Assembly (NCBI RefSeq): GCF_019355055.1
Contig: NZ_CP048411.1
Span: forward strand, 4,015,001 to 4,079,000
Length of the DNA: 64,000 nt
DNA from: Pseudomonas sp. MTM4
Lineage (GTDB): Bacteria > Pseudomonadota > Gammaproteobacteria > Pseudomonadales > Pseudomonadaceae
Direction of reading: 5' to 3'
Shown: piece after piece, positions 20,182-29,351 of the stretch
How the letters are laid out: every line of letters begins with the position of its first letter
How positions within the stretch are numbered: position 1 is the first letter of the stretch
Translations under genes and position numbers: made by a program
The notes under the pieces: model-generated
The model's database searches: none
Seen by the model: the letters and a program-made list of their open reading frames with translations, nothing else
What the model was told of the DNA's origin: nothing

Positions 20182-21417
20182 TTAGCGCTGCACTACGCGC
20201 GCCGAGTTGGTAGAGCCACTCTGGAGAACGCTGGCACTGTCGCTGGCGCCATACTGCGAAACGTCTGCAAAGTTTGCAGTGCCGGCTTGGCTGACAAGCG
20301 CGTAGTTGCCCTCGTTGAATTGCGAGGCCTGGATGATGTTGCTCTCACCGTTCTGCTCCAGATCCAGTTCGTTTACCTCACCCTCTCCAACCTGAACGGT
20401 CACGATGCTGTTGTCGTTTCCTGTTGTCACGGCATTCAATACGTTGCCGACCGCGGTCTGCGAGAGGCTGGCCGTGTTGCGATTGCCGGTCTGCACTATG
20501 GCGACGCTGCTGTCTCTGCCGGCTTGTGCAAGTTCGATTGCGTTGTCATTGCCGGTCTGGGAAGAAACGGATGTGTTCTGCCGGCCTCCTTGGCTCGCTA
20601 CGACTTCGTTGCGGTCGCCATTCTGCTCGCTCGAGAAATTCATCAAGATATCGGATTGGGTGACCGTCGCGCTGTTGTAGTTGCCAGTGCCTTCAATCTC
20701 GGCTTTCGAGGCGATGGCAGAGGACTGAACCACTGTCGCCGAATTGCCAATGCCAAAGGACAAAATCGTGGCATCAGAGACATTGCCGAAGTCCTGCCTC
20801 ACGCTGGCAATGTTCGCAGTGCCATCCTGCCAAACATAGGCCGTGTCGCCTAAGGCATCGTTTTGGAGGGTATTGCTGACATTGTCGTTACCGTACTGTT
20901 GGCTGGTAGATTTTGCTTCGCCGAATGATTGGCTCGCGGTAGTAGAATTCCCGTCGCCTACTTGCAGCTGGTAGAGCTCTGCTCCGACGGAGTCCGACTG
21001 GGTACCCTCCGCAGAGTTCGAGCTGCCATGTTGGCCTTGTGAAATGACACTGCCGGTTGAATTGGTCTGAGTGGCGTTCGCGACATTCCCAGAACCAACG
21101 GCCTGGTGCTGCAGGATCATGTTGCCTGAGGCGAGGCCCGCTACGATGTTGTCCGATTGACGCGCTTCGCTGTAGTTAGCGCTGCCTTGCTGGTATTGAT
21201 TGATCGAGTCGCCTATACCACTTAGCTGGACGGCAACCGCTTCGTTGGACACGCCGCGCTGGGTGATTGAGGTTGTGTTATCGATACCACCTGTCTGTGT
21301 GACAGTGGCTATCAGCGAGACGCCGGACTGATCAACGTCGGCCGAGTTTTGAGCTGCGAATGCCGGTGAGGACATTGCAGCAATCACAGCAAGGGCAAGC
21401 GGCTTCAGGGTGCGCAT
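20182..21417 (-). CDS. Long curlin-repeat protein (CsgA/CsgB-like amyloid subunit)
   Basis: The 411-residue protein starts MRTLKPLALAVIAAMSSPAF with a Sec signal cleaved after AFA. The rest is a chain of about 33 short strands of 10-12 residues with the curlin pattern Q-x-G-x-x-N, such as QVGDGNSTTASQ, QTGNDNAIELAQ, QTGNRNTASLSQ and QSGSTNSARVVQR at the very end. E. coli CsgA has five repeats in about 150 residues, so this is roughly three times longer. Secreted curlins form cross-beta fibres for biofilm. GGAGCT precedes the ATG. No csgEFG genes are in the window. A decayed curlin-like gene lies 52 bases upstream on the same strand. Confidence 0.88.
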   Translation of the reverse strand: MRTLKPLALAVIAAMSSPAFAAQNSADVDQSGVSLIATVTQTGGIDNTTSITQRGVSNEAVAVQLSGIGDSINQYQQGSANYSEARQSDNIVAGLASGNMILQHQAVGSGNVANATQTNSTGSVISQGQHGSSNSAEGTQSDSVGAELYQLQVGDGNSTTASQSFGEAKSTSQQYGNDNVSNTLQNDALGDTAYVWQDGTANIASVRQDFGNVSDATILSFGIGNSATVVQSSAIASKAEIEGTGNYNSATVTQSDILMNFSSEQNGDRNEVVASQGGRQNTSVSSQTGNDNAIELAQAGRDSSVAIVQTGNRNTASLSQTAVGNVLNAVTTGNDNSIVTVQVGEGEVNELDLEQNGESNIIQASQFNEGNYALVSQAGTANFADVSQYGASDSASVLQSGSTNSARVVQR

Positions 21418-21469
21418 GATGTAGCTCCGATTAGGTGTGCTTCTGCTTACGGAAATCAGTCCTGACTGA

Positions 21470-21811
21470 TTACGACTGTGTCGGACTTTGAAGAACCATA
21501 GCCCTATTTCCCGTCCCCACCTGGTCGACCTCGATGGCCCCATCGGAGCTGCCCTGATCCGGTCTTGGGTGTTCTTTGATCCAGATTCGGTAATGACCGT
21601 ACTGTTGCGCTTAATGCGGTCACGGAGAGTGGTGACGCGTGTCCTTGGTGCGGCTGACATGACAGACCTCTGAGTATCATTGCCTGGCGGAGCCGGCACA
21701 GCCTCTGCCATGCGCTGGGGCTGGTCTGTCTCAGCATTGAAAGCCATCTGAGGCAAATGCTGCGGGCGACAGGCAGGAGCGCAAGAAGGGCTGTGAAAAG
21801 CCCCGGTTCAT
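21470..21811 (-). pseudogene. Frameshifted curlin-like relict, probable second amyloid subunit
   Basis: The minus strand has GCGAGGA before an ATG at 21811. After one frame change comes a signal-like LFTALLARSCLSPAAFASDG with an AFA cleavage site. Later pieces read RNSTVITESGSKNTQDR in one frame and GAIEVDQVGTGNRAMVLQSP in another, then a TAA at 21470. The last piece is a clean curlin repeat ending just before the next gene. At least three frame changes are needed, so it is either a true pseudogene or an error-prone read. It would pair with the long curlin gene as csgB pairs with csgA. Confidence 0.55.
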
Positions 21812-22043
21812 TCCTCGCCTAATCTGTCCTGGGCACGCACTTGTTTTATCTCAGTCGTGTCGCACCATCATGCTCGCGCATACGCAGCCAGGCGTATCCC
21901 CTATTCGATTGAAAAGAGGGACTAACGCCGTGGGAGCATCGGGACGAGCGCGCCTCGCTGGCCAGCCTCACTGGTCGTGCTCCGGCAACGAGGGCAAATG
22001 CAAATTCCATTTCGTGAGCAAGTGATTCGGGTAGTTTTTGAAC
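21812..22043. other. Upstream region of the curlin locus
   Basis: These 230 bases hold no gene. They should contain the promoter for the curlin genes on the minus strand. AT-rich patches lie near 21836-21860 (GCACTTGTTTTATCTC), but no CsgD-type site could be identified. Confidence 0.35.
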
Positions 22044-22078
22044 AAAAAAAGGCCGCGTTAATGCGCGGCCTTTTTTAT
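22044..22078 (-). terminator. Rho-independent terminator after ychF
   Basis: A-run, GGCCGCG, TTAATG, CGCGGCC and T-run form a symmetric hairpin about 55 bases beyond the ychF stop. The A and T runs on both sides would let it act in both directions. Confidence 0.88.
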
Positions 22079-22131
22079 TGTTTCGTTACCTTCAGGAGTT
22101 TCACGAAGCTTGCTGAAGTTACTGCTTCGGC

Positions 22132-23232
22132 TTAGACGTTGAAGCGGAAGTGCATCACGTCACCATCCTTGATGATGTACTCCTTGCCTTCCAGGCGCCA
22201 TTTGCCAGCTTCCTTGGCGCCAGCTTCGCCCTTGTATTGGATGAAGTCGTTATAGGCGACTACTTCAGCACGGATGAAGCCCTTTTCGAAATCGGTGTGA
22301 ATGACACCTGCGCCCTGGGGCGCGGTAGCGCCGACCTTTACGGTCCAGGCGCGAACTTCCTTCACGCCAGCGGTGAAGTATGTCTGCAGGTTAAGCAGTT
22401 CGTAGCCGGCGCGGATCACGCGATTCAAGCCCGGCTCTTCGAGGCCGAGGGATTCGAGGAACATGTCCTTTTCCTCGCCATCGTCCAGTTCGGCGATTTC
22501 CGCTTCGATCTTGTTGCACACTGGCACCACGACGGCGCCTTCTTCGGCGGCAATGGCGTTGACCACGTCCAGGTGCGGGTTGTTCTCGAAGCCGTCTTCG
22601 GCAACGTTGGCGATGTACATCACCGGCTTGCTGGTCAGCAAGTGAAAGCCTTTGGCCAGTTGTATCTCATCGTCACCCAGCTTCTTCAGCAGCGTGCGAG
22701 CCGGCTTGCCTTCGGTGAAGTGGGGAATGAGTTTTTCCAACAATGCCTTTTGCGCCACGGCTTCCTTGTCGCCGCCCTTGGCGTTGCGGGTGACGCGCTG
22801 CAGCTGCTTCTCGCAGCTATCGAGGTCGGCGAAGATCAGCTCGAGCTCAATGATTTCGATGTCGCGCTTGGGATCGACCGAATTGGAAACGTGGATGACA
22901 TTGTCATCTTCGAAGCAACGCACCACGTGGGCGATGGCATCGGTCTCGCGGATGTTGGCCAGAAACTTGTTGCCCAGACCTTCGCCCTTGGAAGCGCCTT
23001 CGACGAGGCCGGCGATATCGACGAACTCCATGGTCGTCGGCAATATCCGTTCCGGCTTGACGATATCGGCCAGGGCCTGCAAGCGCGGATCGGGCATCGG
23101 TACGATGCCGCTGTTCGGCTCGATGGTGCAGAAAGGGAAGTTTTCCGCAGCGATGCCGGATTTGGTCAGTGCGTTGAACAGGGTGGACTTGCCGACGTTG
23201 GGCAGGCCGACGATGCCGCAATTGAATCCCAT
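22132..23232 (-). CDS. ychF: Redox-regulated ribosome-binding ATPase YchF (Obg/OLA1 family)
   Basis: The product is a TRAFAC-class P-loop ATPase that binds the ribosome and responds to oxidative stress. The 366 residues begin [20 protein letters not shown] with the Walker A loop at 8-16. [17 protein letters not shown] (G3) and a coiled-coil region follow. The C-terminal TGS domain ends VMHFRFNV. It is the distal gene of the minus-strand run prs, rplY, pth, ychF, the common gamma-proteobacterial pth-ychF pairing. Confidence 0.97.
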   Translation of the reverse strand: MGFNCGIVGLPNVGKSTLFNALTKSGIAAENFPFCTIEPNSGIVPMPDPRLQALADIVKPERILPTTMEFVDIAGLVEGASKGEGLGNKFLANIRETDAIAHVVRCFEDDNVIHVSNSVDPKRDIEIIELELIFADLDSCEKQLQRVTRNAKGGDKEAVAQKALLEKLIPHFTEGKPARTLLKKLGDDEIQLAKGFHLLTSKPVMYIANVAEDGFENNPHLDVVNAIAAEEGAVVVPVCNKIEAEIAELDDGEEKDMFLESLGLEEPGLNRVIRAGYELLNLQTYFTAGVKEVRAWTVKVGATAPQGAGVIHTDFEKGFIRAEVVAYNDFIQYKGEAGAKEAGKWRLEGKEYIIKDGDVMHFRFNV

Positions 23233-23361
23233 GGTGTCTTTGCCTCGGTGTGGCTGGCAGCTGGAAAGCTACCGGCGTTGCCAAACTGCTTTAACGGCGT
23301 CGGGATGCGCTGTGATGCAAGCGTCCTGTCCAGCCGTCGCCTTGTCGTGTGTGCTTGCGCC

Positions 23362-23946
23362 TCAGGCTTTCTGGCTATGCAGCTTCTGCATCGCCCGCGT
23401 CCAGTCACCTGCAAGGATCTCGGGCAGCACGTCGAAACTGAAATCGATACTGGCGTCCAGCTTTTCGCGCTCGGCCTGAGGCGCTCGCCCCAATACGTAG
23501 CCCGTCACCAGGCTACTGTGCCCGGGATGGCCGATGCCCAGACGCAGGCGGTAGAAATTGTTCTGGTTGCCGAGCTTGGCGATGATGTCGCGAAGCCCGT
23601 TGTGCCCGCCATGGCCGCCGCCCTGTTTGAGCTTGGCGACGCCGGGGGGCATGTCGAGTTCATCATGGGCAACCAGGATGGCCTCGGGGGGAATTCGGAA
23701 AAATCCGGCCAGTGCCGCCACCGCCTGACCGCTGCGGTTCATATAGGTGGTGGGAATCAACAGGCGGATATCTTCGTCCTGATGGCGAAACTTGCCGACC
23801 AGCCCGAAGTATTTGCGATCGACGCTGAGGTTGACGCCCTTGTGGGCGGCCAGACGCTCAACGAAAAGGGCCCCTGCGTTATGCCGGGTCTGGTCGTACT
23901 CAGGGCCTGGATTACCCAGGCCAACGATCAGTTTAACGGCGGTCAC
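23362..23946 (-). CDS. pth: Peptidyl-tRNA hydrolase
   Basis: The product recycles tRNA by cleaving peptidyl-tRNA dropped from ribosomes. The 194-residue protein opens [20 protein letters not shown], with the catalytic His at 22. It also shows Asn in [11 protein letters not shown], then [20 protein letters not shown] and HNGLRDI. It lies between rplY and ychF on the minus strand, with 34 bases to rplY. Confidence 0.97.
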   Translation of the reverse strand: MTAVKLIVGLGNPGPEYDQTRHNAGALFVERLAAHKGVNLSVDRKYFGLVGKFRHQDEDIRLLIPTTYMNRSGQAVAALAGFFRIPPEAILVAHDELDMPPGVAKLKQGGGHGGHNGLRDIIAKLGNQNNFYRLRLGIGHPGHSSLVTGYVLGRAPQAEREKLDASIDFSFDVLPEILAGDWTRAMQKLHSQKA

Positions 23947-23980
23947 GGCAGAGGCCCTTCCTCAGGTGATGACGAGTGGA

Positions 23981-24598
23981 TTACTCGGCAGCGCCTTCTT
24001 CTTTCGGTGCGTCTTCCTTGCTCACGCGCGGAGCGTGAACGTTGGCGACCGGCAGATCGCTGCCATGTGCCAGAGCGACCAGTTCAATGCCTTTCGGCAG
24101 CGTAAGGTCGGTCATGTGCAGAACCTGGCCCACTTCGACCTTGGCCATGTCGACCTCGATGAACTCCGGCAGATCCTGCGGCATGCAGGAGACTTCAACT
24201 TCGTTGAGGTTGTGCAGGATTTCGCCACCCTGCTGCTTCACGCCAACCGAGGTTTCCTGGTTGATGAAGTGCAGAGGAACGATAGCGGTCAGCTTCTGGC
24301 CAGCGACAACGCGAACGAAGTCAGCGTGCAGAACGAAGCCCTTGGCCGGATGACGCTGCAGCGCCTTGATCAGAACGGATTCGTTCTGGCCATCGACGTC
24401 CAGGGTCAGCACGTGGCTGAAGGAAGCTTCGTTTTCCAGCATCTTGGCCAGGTCTTTGGCCAGCAGGCTGATGGATTGCGGAGCCTTGTCGCCACCGTAG
24501 ATTACGGCTGGGACGAGGTTGGCGTTACGACGCAGGCGGCGGCTCGCACCTTTCCCCAGGTCGGAACGCACTTGGGCATTCAGAGTGAAGTCAGTCAT
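23981..24598 (-). CDS. rplY: 50S ribosomal protein bL25 (general stress protein Ctc form)
   Basis: This 5S rRNA-binding protein has the long two-domain form. Residues 1-95 form the L25 RNA-binding domain ([20 protein letters not shown]). Residues 96-190 form the TL5/CTC beta domain ([20 protein letters not shown], then [12 protein letters not shown]). The acidic tail ends KEEGAAE. E. coli L25 lacks the second domain. The start at 24598 has GGAGAAAC upstream; the longer frame to 24754 overlaps the prs terminator. Confidence 0.95.
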   Translation of the reverse strand: MTDFTLNAQVRSDLGKGASRRLRRNANLVPAVIYGGDKAPQSISLLAKDLAKMLENEASFSHVLTLDVDGQNESVLIKALQRHPAKGFVLHADFVRVVAGQKLTAIVPLHFINQETSVGVKQQGGEILHNLNEVEVSCMPQDLPEFIEVDMAKVEVGQVLHMTDLTLPKGIELVALAHGSDLPVANVHAPRVSKEDAPKEEGAAE

Positions 24599-24661
24599 TG
24601 TGTTTCTCCAGGATAACAACGCGCCCGAAACACTCGCGACCAGTGCTATCGGGCGGTTGGG

Positions 24662-24690
24662 CAAAAAGCCCCGCACGCGGCGGGGCACAT
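24662..24690 (-). terminator. Rho-independent terminator after prs
   Basis: GCCCCGC ... GCGGGGC, followed by TTTTTGC on the minus strand, lies between the prs stop and the rplY start. It implies that rplY has its own promoter or depends on read-through. Confidence 0.75.
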
Positions 24691-24722
24691 TTTCGTTCGG
24701 CGCGAAGGGCCAAGCTTTCGGC

Positions 24723-25664
24723 TTAGCGGAACATCGCGCTGATCGATTCAGCATTGCTGATGCGGCGAACCGCCTCAGCCACCATTGGCGCGATGTCCAA
24801 TTGGCGAATACGGGTACAGGCTTGTGCCGCTGCGGACAGCGGAATGGTATTGGTCACCACCAGTTCGTCGAGTACCGAGCCGTCGATGTTCTCGATGGCG
24901 CGACCGGACAGAATCGGATGCGTGCAATATGCATAGACTTTCGAAGCGCCGTGATTTTTCAAAGCGGTCGCAGCGTGGCACAGGGTGCCGGCGGTATCGA
25001 CCATGTCGTCGACGAGGATGCAGGTACGGCCTTCGATATCACCGATGATGTGCATCACTTCGGACTGGTTGGCCTTCGGGCGACGCTTGTCGATGATGGC
25101 CAGATCCACGCCCAGCGACTTGGCCACGGCGCGAGCACGCACCACACCGCCAATATCGGGGGAAACGATCATCAGGTTCTCGAAGCGCTGAGCCTGGATA
25201 TCATCGACCAGGACCGGCGAGCCGTAGATGTTGTCTACCGGCATGTCGAAGAAGCCCTGGATTTGATCGGCGTGCAGATCGACAGTAAGGACGCGGTTGA
25301 CCCCAACCACATCGAGCATGTCGGCCACGACCTTGGCGCTGATCGGTACGCGAGCGGAGCGCGGACGGCGATCCTGGCGGGCGTAACCGAAGTAGGGAAT
25401 GACTGCCGTGATGCGGGTAGCGGAGGAGCGGCGGAAGGCATCTGCCATCACCACCAATTCCATCAGGTTGTCATTGGTAGGGGCGCAGGTCGGCTGAATC
25501 AGAAAGACGTCCTTACCGCGAACGTTCTCGTTGATCTCGACACTGATCTCGCCGTCGGAGAATTTTCCGACGTAGGCGTCACCGAGGGGGATATGCAGCT
25601 GACGTACAACACGCCGGGCCAGGTCGGGGTTGGCGTTCCCCGTGAAGACCATCATCTTGGACAC
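24723..25664 (-). CDS. prs: Ribose-phosphate pyrophosphokinase (PRPP synthase)
   Basis: The product makes PRPP from ribose 5-phosphate and ATP for nucleotide, His, Trp and NAD synthesis. The 313 residues are typical for the class I hexameric enzyme. [18 protein letters not shown] starts the protein. The ATP-binding [20 protein letters not shown] and [14 protein letters not shown] segments follow, and the PRPP loop [10 protein letters not shown] is near 220. It is the first protein gene after two tRNA-Gln genes in the minus-strand block. Confidence 0.97.
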   Translation of the reverse strand: MSKMMVFTGNANPDLARRVVRQLHIPLGDAYVGKFSDGEISVEINENVRGKDVFLIQPTCAPTNDNLMELVVMADAFRRSSATRITAVIPYFGYARQDRRPRSARVPISAKVVADMLDVVGVNRVLTVDLHADQIQGFFDMPVDNIYGSPVLVDDIQAQRFENLMIVSPDIGGVVRARAVAKSLGVDLAIIDKRRPKANQSEVMHIIGDIEGRTCILVDDMVDTAGTLCHAATALKNHGASKVYAYCTHPILSGRAIENIDGSVLDELVVTNTIPLSAAAQACTRIRQLDIAPMVAEAVRRISNAESISAMFR

Positions 25665-25697
25665 GCGCAGTACCTGCCTGAGGGTGGATCCGATGAA

Positions 25698-25738
25698 ACA
25701 AAAAGCTGTTCAAAAGGCCAGGCGTTTTGAACAGCTCT
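25698..25738 (-). terminator. Rho-independent terminator after the tRNA-Gln pair
   Basis: The long perfect stem AGCTGTTCAAAA ... TTTTGAACAGCT followed by TTTTTG on the minus strand lies between the first tRNA-Gln and prs. It separates tRNA transcription from prs. Confidence 0.85.
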
Positions 25739-25747
25739 CGTGATGTT

Positions 25748-25822
25748 TGGCAGGGGCGGCTGGATTCGAACCAACGCATGGCAGGATCAAAACCTGCTGC
25801 CTTACCGCTTGGCGACGCCCCT
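25748..25822 (-). tRNA. tRNA-Gln (anticodon TTG), copy 1
   Basis: On the minus strand the gene starts AGGGGCGTCGCCAAGCGG and ends GCCGCCCCTGCCA with CCA encoded, 75 bases in all. The anticodon loop in GGTTTTGATCC gives TTG. It is identical over its whole length to the copy at 25870-25944. Confidence 0.97.
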
Positions 25823-25869
25823 GTGGATATAAAACTTGAAGTGTTGCTGCTGCACTAACCCGAAGGTTA

Positions 25870-25944
25870 TGGCAGGGGCGGCTGGATTCGAACCAACGCA
25901 TGGCAGGATCAAAACCTGCTGCCTTACCGCTTGGCGACGCCCCT
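25870..25944 (-). tRNA. tRNA-Gln (anticodon TTG), copy 2
   Basis: This second 75-base tRNA-Gln is identical to the copy 47 bases away on the same strand. Both lie between ispE and prs and share the terminator at 25698. They are probably processed from one transcript. Confidence 0.97.
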
Positions 25945-25958
25945 GTAACGTACAACCT

Positions 25959-26822
25959 CTAACTACTTACTTCCTGCGCCAGTTGCGCGAGCCTTCGGTG
26001 CAGCATCGAAATGTTGCGGCCTTGAGCTACGAAAGCTGGTAAATCGGCTGGAAGTTGGCGGCAAACTTTATCAGCCTCACCTTTGTTTGGGAAGCTCCCA
26101 AACACACAAGCTCCAGTGCCGGTCATTCTTGCTGGAACAAAATTGTTCAACAAGCTCAAAGCGTTACGAACTTCTTGATAACGCTTCTCGACCACCGGCT
26201 GACAGTCGTTATGACCGCCCCCTGCAAGAAGGCTGCGAACTGTAATGGCGGGGGTATTGCGTGTCAACTCTGGGTCGGAAAATATTTCCGCTGTACTAAC
26301 AGAGACTTGCGGGGCGATTACGAGGAACCACGGCTCGCTCAATTCGACCGGTTGCAAGCGCTCGCCAACCCCTTCGGCAAAGGCCGCATAACCCCGCACG
26401 AATACCGGCACATCGGCCCCAAGCGACAGGCCGATCTTCGCCAGCTGGTCCTCGCCCAGCTCTGTCTGCCAAAGGTAATCGAGCCCGATAAGCGTGGTTG
26501 CCGCATCGGAGCTGCCGCCGCCTATGCCGCCGCCCATGGGCAGGCGCTTGATCAGTTCGATGTCGGCGCCCTGGCTGCATTCGCTGTGGCTCTGCAGCAG
26601 GCGGGCGGCACGTACGATCAGGTTGTTTTCATGATCGACGCCCGGCAGCTCGGTGTGCAGTTGGATCTGGCCATCGGCACGAGGCGTGAAGGTCAGTTCG
26701 TCGCCGTAATCGAGAAACTGAAACAGCGTCTGCAGCTCGTGGTAGCCATCGGCGCGACGACCGAGGATGTGCAACATCAGATTGAGTTTGGCCGGGGCCG
26801 GCAGGGTCAGCCTGTGCATCAT
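25959..26822 (-). CDS. ispE: 4-diphosphocytidyl-2-C-methyl-D-erythritol kinase
   Basis: The product phosphorylates CDP-methylerythritol in the MEP pathway to isoprenoids. The 287-residue GHMP kinase shows [20 protein letters not shown] near the start. The ATP loop [15 protein letters not shown] lies near 95-110, and GADVPVF and [12 protein letters not shown] follow in the C-terminal lobe. Its ATG overlaps the lolB stop (ATGA), so the two are coupled. A second ATG directly follows and could equally be the start. The order lolB-ispE-tRNA-Gln-prs is the usual pseudomonad one. Confidence 0.96.
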   Translation of the reverse strand: MMHRLTLPAPAKLNLMLHILGRRADGYHELQTLFQFLDYGDELTFTPRADGQIQLHTELPGVDHENNLIVRAARLLQSHSECSQGADIELIKRLPMGGGIGGGSSDAATTLIGLDYLWQTELGEDQLAKIGLSLGADVPVFVRGYAAFAEGVGERLQPVELSEPWFLVIAPQVSVSTAEIFSDPELTRNTPAITVRSLLAGGGHNDCQPVVEKRYQEVRNALSLLNNFVPARMTGTGACVFGSFPNKGEADKVCRQLPADLPAFVAQGRNISMLHRRLAQLAQEVSS

Positions 26823-27439
26823 TGGCCGAGCTGGCGCGGCTGCCAGTCCTTGACTACCAATGTGATCTGCAGGTCGCGGCCTGCCAGCTTGATGCGCGAC
26901 GGCAGCGCGTAGCCGCCTTCTTCGCTGTAGCCGAGATACTGGATGTCCCAGCCGTCCTGCTGCAGGTTGGCGAGGCGGCCGTTGGCGTCCAGCGCGATAC
27001 GGCTGCGGCTGTCCGGCGCGGGGAGTCCGCGCACCCACCAGAGCAGGCTCGATACGGGCAATTGCCAGCCGAGCTGACTTTCCACCAGCGCTTCCGGGGA
27101 TTCGGCTTCGTAACGGCCCTGGCCCGCGACTTCCAGCGCGACGGCGTCAGGCCGGCCAGTCAGGCGAGTGGCGCCACGCCCCAGTGGGCCGGAGAGACGA
27201 ATATCGAAATAATCCTGACGCTGCAGCCAGAACAGCGTGCCGCTGCCCGAGTCCTGCGGCGCGCGAATGCCGATCTTGCCGCTGATCTGCCAGCCATCGA
27301 TTTCACTGACCCGCGCCTTGTGAGTTGTCCAGTCTTCCTTGTTGCCGGGGCCTTCGATCGATTCCTGCGGGCCGAGACCGGCGCAGCCGGCGAGCAACAG
27401 CACGAGAGCGGGGATCAGCAGGTTGCGCATCAGCTTCAT
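26819..27439 (-). CDS. lolB: Outer-membrane lipoprotein receptor LolB
   Basis: The product takes lipoproteins from periplasmic LolA and inserts them into the outer membrane. The 206-residue precursor has a signal peptide with lipobox LLAGC (Cys19) and is itself lipid-modified. [36 protein letters not shown] and [10 protein letters not shown] match the LolB beta-half-barrel. It lies three bases after lbcA and overlaps ispE. Confidence 0.95.
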   Translation of the reverse strand: MKLMRNLLIPALVLLLAGCAGLGPQESIEGPGNKEDWTTHKARVSEIDGWQISGKIGIRAPQDSGSGTLFWLQRQDYFDIRLSGPLGRGATRLTGRPDAVALEVAGQGRYEAESPEALVESQLGWQLPVSSLLWWVRGLPAPDSRSRIALDANGRLANLQQDGWDIQYLGYSEEGGYALPSRIKLAGRDLQITLVVKDWQPRQLGQ

Positions 27440-27442
27440 GGG

Positions 27443-29170
27443 TCAGGGATTCTCCGAGCCTGTCAGGCGTTTGATAGTTTCACGCAGTATCTGGCTGTCC
27501 GGCTGTTGCTTTAGCGCTTCGGCCCAGACGGCCCGCGCTTCACGTTTTTTGCCAGACACCCAGAGCACCTCGCCGAGGTGGGCGGCGACTTCGTGGTCTG
27601 GAAAGCGCTCGAGGGCTTTGCGCAACTGGGTTTCCGCTTCCTTCAGGTTGCCCAGGCGATAATTGACCCAGCCGAGGCTGTCGAGAATAGCGGCGTCATC
27701 GGGGCTGAGCCGGTAGGCCTGCTCGATGAGGGCGAGGGCTTCCTCGTATCGATCGGTGCGATCGGCAAGGGTGTAGCCCAGCGCGTTGATGGCCATGGCG
27801 TTGTCGGGCTCGCGCTCGATGATGAAGCGTAAGTCCTGCTCGAGTTGCGCCAGGTCGCCACGCTTTTCGGCGATCATCGCGCGGGTATAGAGCAGGTTGA
27901 GGTCCTCTGGAAACTGCTGCAGCGCTTGCTCGGTAAGTTGCCAGGCCGCGTCGAGGCGCTGTTGGCCGGAGAGTGCTTCGATCTCGATCAGATACAGCTG
28001 GATGGCATAGTCGGGCTGTTCGTCGCGGGCGCTGGCCAGCAACCGCGAGGCTTCTTCGTTGCGATCCAGGGCGAACAGCAGCTCCGCCTGCATCAGCTTT
28101 GCCGGCAGATACTCATTGCCAGGGCCGACCTTGGAAAAGGCACTTAGCGCCTGCTCGGGCTGGTTCAGCTCGCGATAGGCTCGGCCGAGGTTGAAATGGG
28201 CCGCATCGCGGTGACTGCCGCGCGCTATCAGGTCTTCCAGATATACGATCGCTTCGCGCCAGGCTTGTGCTTCAAGGCATACCAGCGCCATGGAAAAACG
28301 CAGGTCGTCATCGCCGGGGTGCTGCTGGACCAGCGTGGCGAATTCACCCATGGCCTCGTCGAGGCGATCCTGCTCGACCAGCAGGCGCGCGTAGGTCAGG
28401 CGAAGGCGTTTGTCTTCGGGATGCCGGCGCAGACTCTTCTCCAGCAACGGCAGCGCTTCCTTGCCACGTTCGAGGATCTGTAGCAGGCGAGCCTGGAGCA
28501 GTATCGACGGCACTTCCTGCTCGCCGGCGGACTGCGCTTCGAGCAATGCGAATGCTTCTTCCGGCCGACCGTCCTGCTGTAGCAGCACCGCTTTGCCGAA
28601 TTTGAGCTGGGGATTGTCGGGGTGTTTGACCAGTAGCTGGTCGAAACTCTTCAGCAGGCCCGTTCGGGTATCCGGGTCGGTTTCGGCGGCGGACAAGGCG
28701 AGGAAGTCGAAGTGGGTATCACCCTGACCCTGCAACACCTTTTCCATATATTCCATCGATTGCTCGTAACGTCCGGCACGTGCCAGCTGCACTGCCGCGG
28801 CGCGCTGGGCGTCGAGGTTGTCTGGGGCGTTGCTCGCCCAGATCATCGCCGTGTCCAGCGCGGCCTGCTCGGCGCCGAGGTATTCGGCGATGCGGAATCC
28901 GCGCTCGGCGACGCCCGCATCCTGGGTCGCATTGGCCTGCTGGACGTAATTGCCCAGGGCGATGTCGAAGCGATTGCGTTGGCCCGCCAGTTCAGCCACC
29001 AGCAGGGCATAAAGCGTGTCGCTGCTGAACGAGCCATATTCGCCGGCGTCTGGCTCAACGGCTTGCGGAGTGGCCTCCTCGACCGGCGGGCTGCTTTCGG
29101 GCGTGCTCTGCATGATGCTTTGGCAGCCACCGAGAAACAGAAGGGCGCTGAGGGCGAGGAGTTTTTTCAT
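27443..29170 (-). CDS. lbcA: TPR outer-membrane lipoprotein, LbcA-like (CtpA protease partner)
   Basis: The 575-residue precursor has lipobox FLGGC (Cys16). Some eleven or more tetratricopeptide-type helical repeats fill 50-570, for example MAINALGYTLADRTDRYEEA and AAILDSLGWVNYRLGNLKEA near the end. Length, lipobox and its place between hemA and lolB match P. aeruginosa PA4667. From memory that protein is LbcA, the partner that activates the periplasmic protease CtpA, which degrades cell-wall hydrolases. The function here is inferred from that synteny. It is divergent from hemA. Confidence 0.82.
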   Translation of the reverse strand: MKKLLALSALLFLGGCQSIMQSTPESSPPVEEATPQAVEPDAGEYGSFSSDTLYALLVAELAGQRNRFDIALGNYVQQANATQDAGVAERGFRIAEYLGAEQAALDTAMIWASNAPDNLDAQRAAAVQLARAGRYEQSMEYMEKVLQGQGDTHFDFLALSAAETDPDTRTGLLKSFDQLLVKHPDNPQLKFGKAVLLQQDGRPEEAFALLEAQSAGEQEVPSILLQARLLQILERGKEALPLLEKSLRRHPEDKRLRLTYARLLVEQDRLDEAMGEFATLVQQHPGDDDLRFSMALVCLEAQAWREAIVYLEDLIARGSHRDAAHFNLGRAYRELNQPEQALSAFSKVGPGNEYLPAKLMQAELLFALDRNEEASRLLASARDEQPDYAIQLYLIEIEALSGQQRLDAAWQLTEQALQQFPEDLNLLYTRAMIAEKRGDLAQLEQDLRFIIEREPDNAMAINALGYTLADRTDRYEEALALIEQAYRLSPDDAAILDSLGWVNYRLGNLKEAETQLRKALERFPDHEVAAHLGEVLWVSGKKREARAVWAEALKQQPDSQILRETIKRLTGSENP

Positions 29171-29351
29171 AGGGGATTACAAGGCTGGTCTGGGGTCGCG
29201 GCATCATGACACAAGCCGTCAGGCAAGCGCACGGGCTGGCATGCGAGGCGAGTAGGAAGGCTCGATAGGTACAGACAATGAAGGGCAATGGTTGTTCTGA
29301 GACAGGCGAAGTAGGAGAATCGCGCGCTCCGTTTTCGATCAGCGACCCTGC

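Noticed and set aside
20287..20853. 188-codon plus-strand frame opposite the curlin gene
   Set aside because: The regular repeats of the curlin gene keep the opposite strand open; the translated peptide is only their reflection.
20182..21417. Possible CRISPR array because of regular short periodicity
   Set aside because: The period is about 33 bases but the units are degenerate at DNA level and encode curlin repeats in one frame. There are no identical repeats with unique spacers.
22150..24105. Very long plus-strand open frame (651 codons) opposite ychF and pth
   Set aside because: It is the mirror of two well-supported genes on the minus strand. GC-rich codon bias leaves the opposite strand open, and the translation shows no domain.
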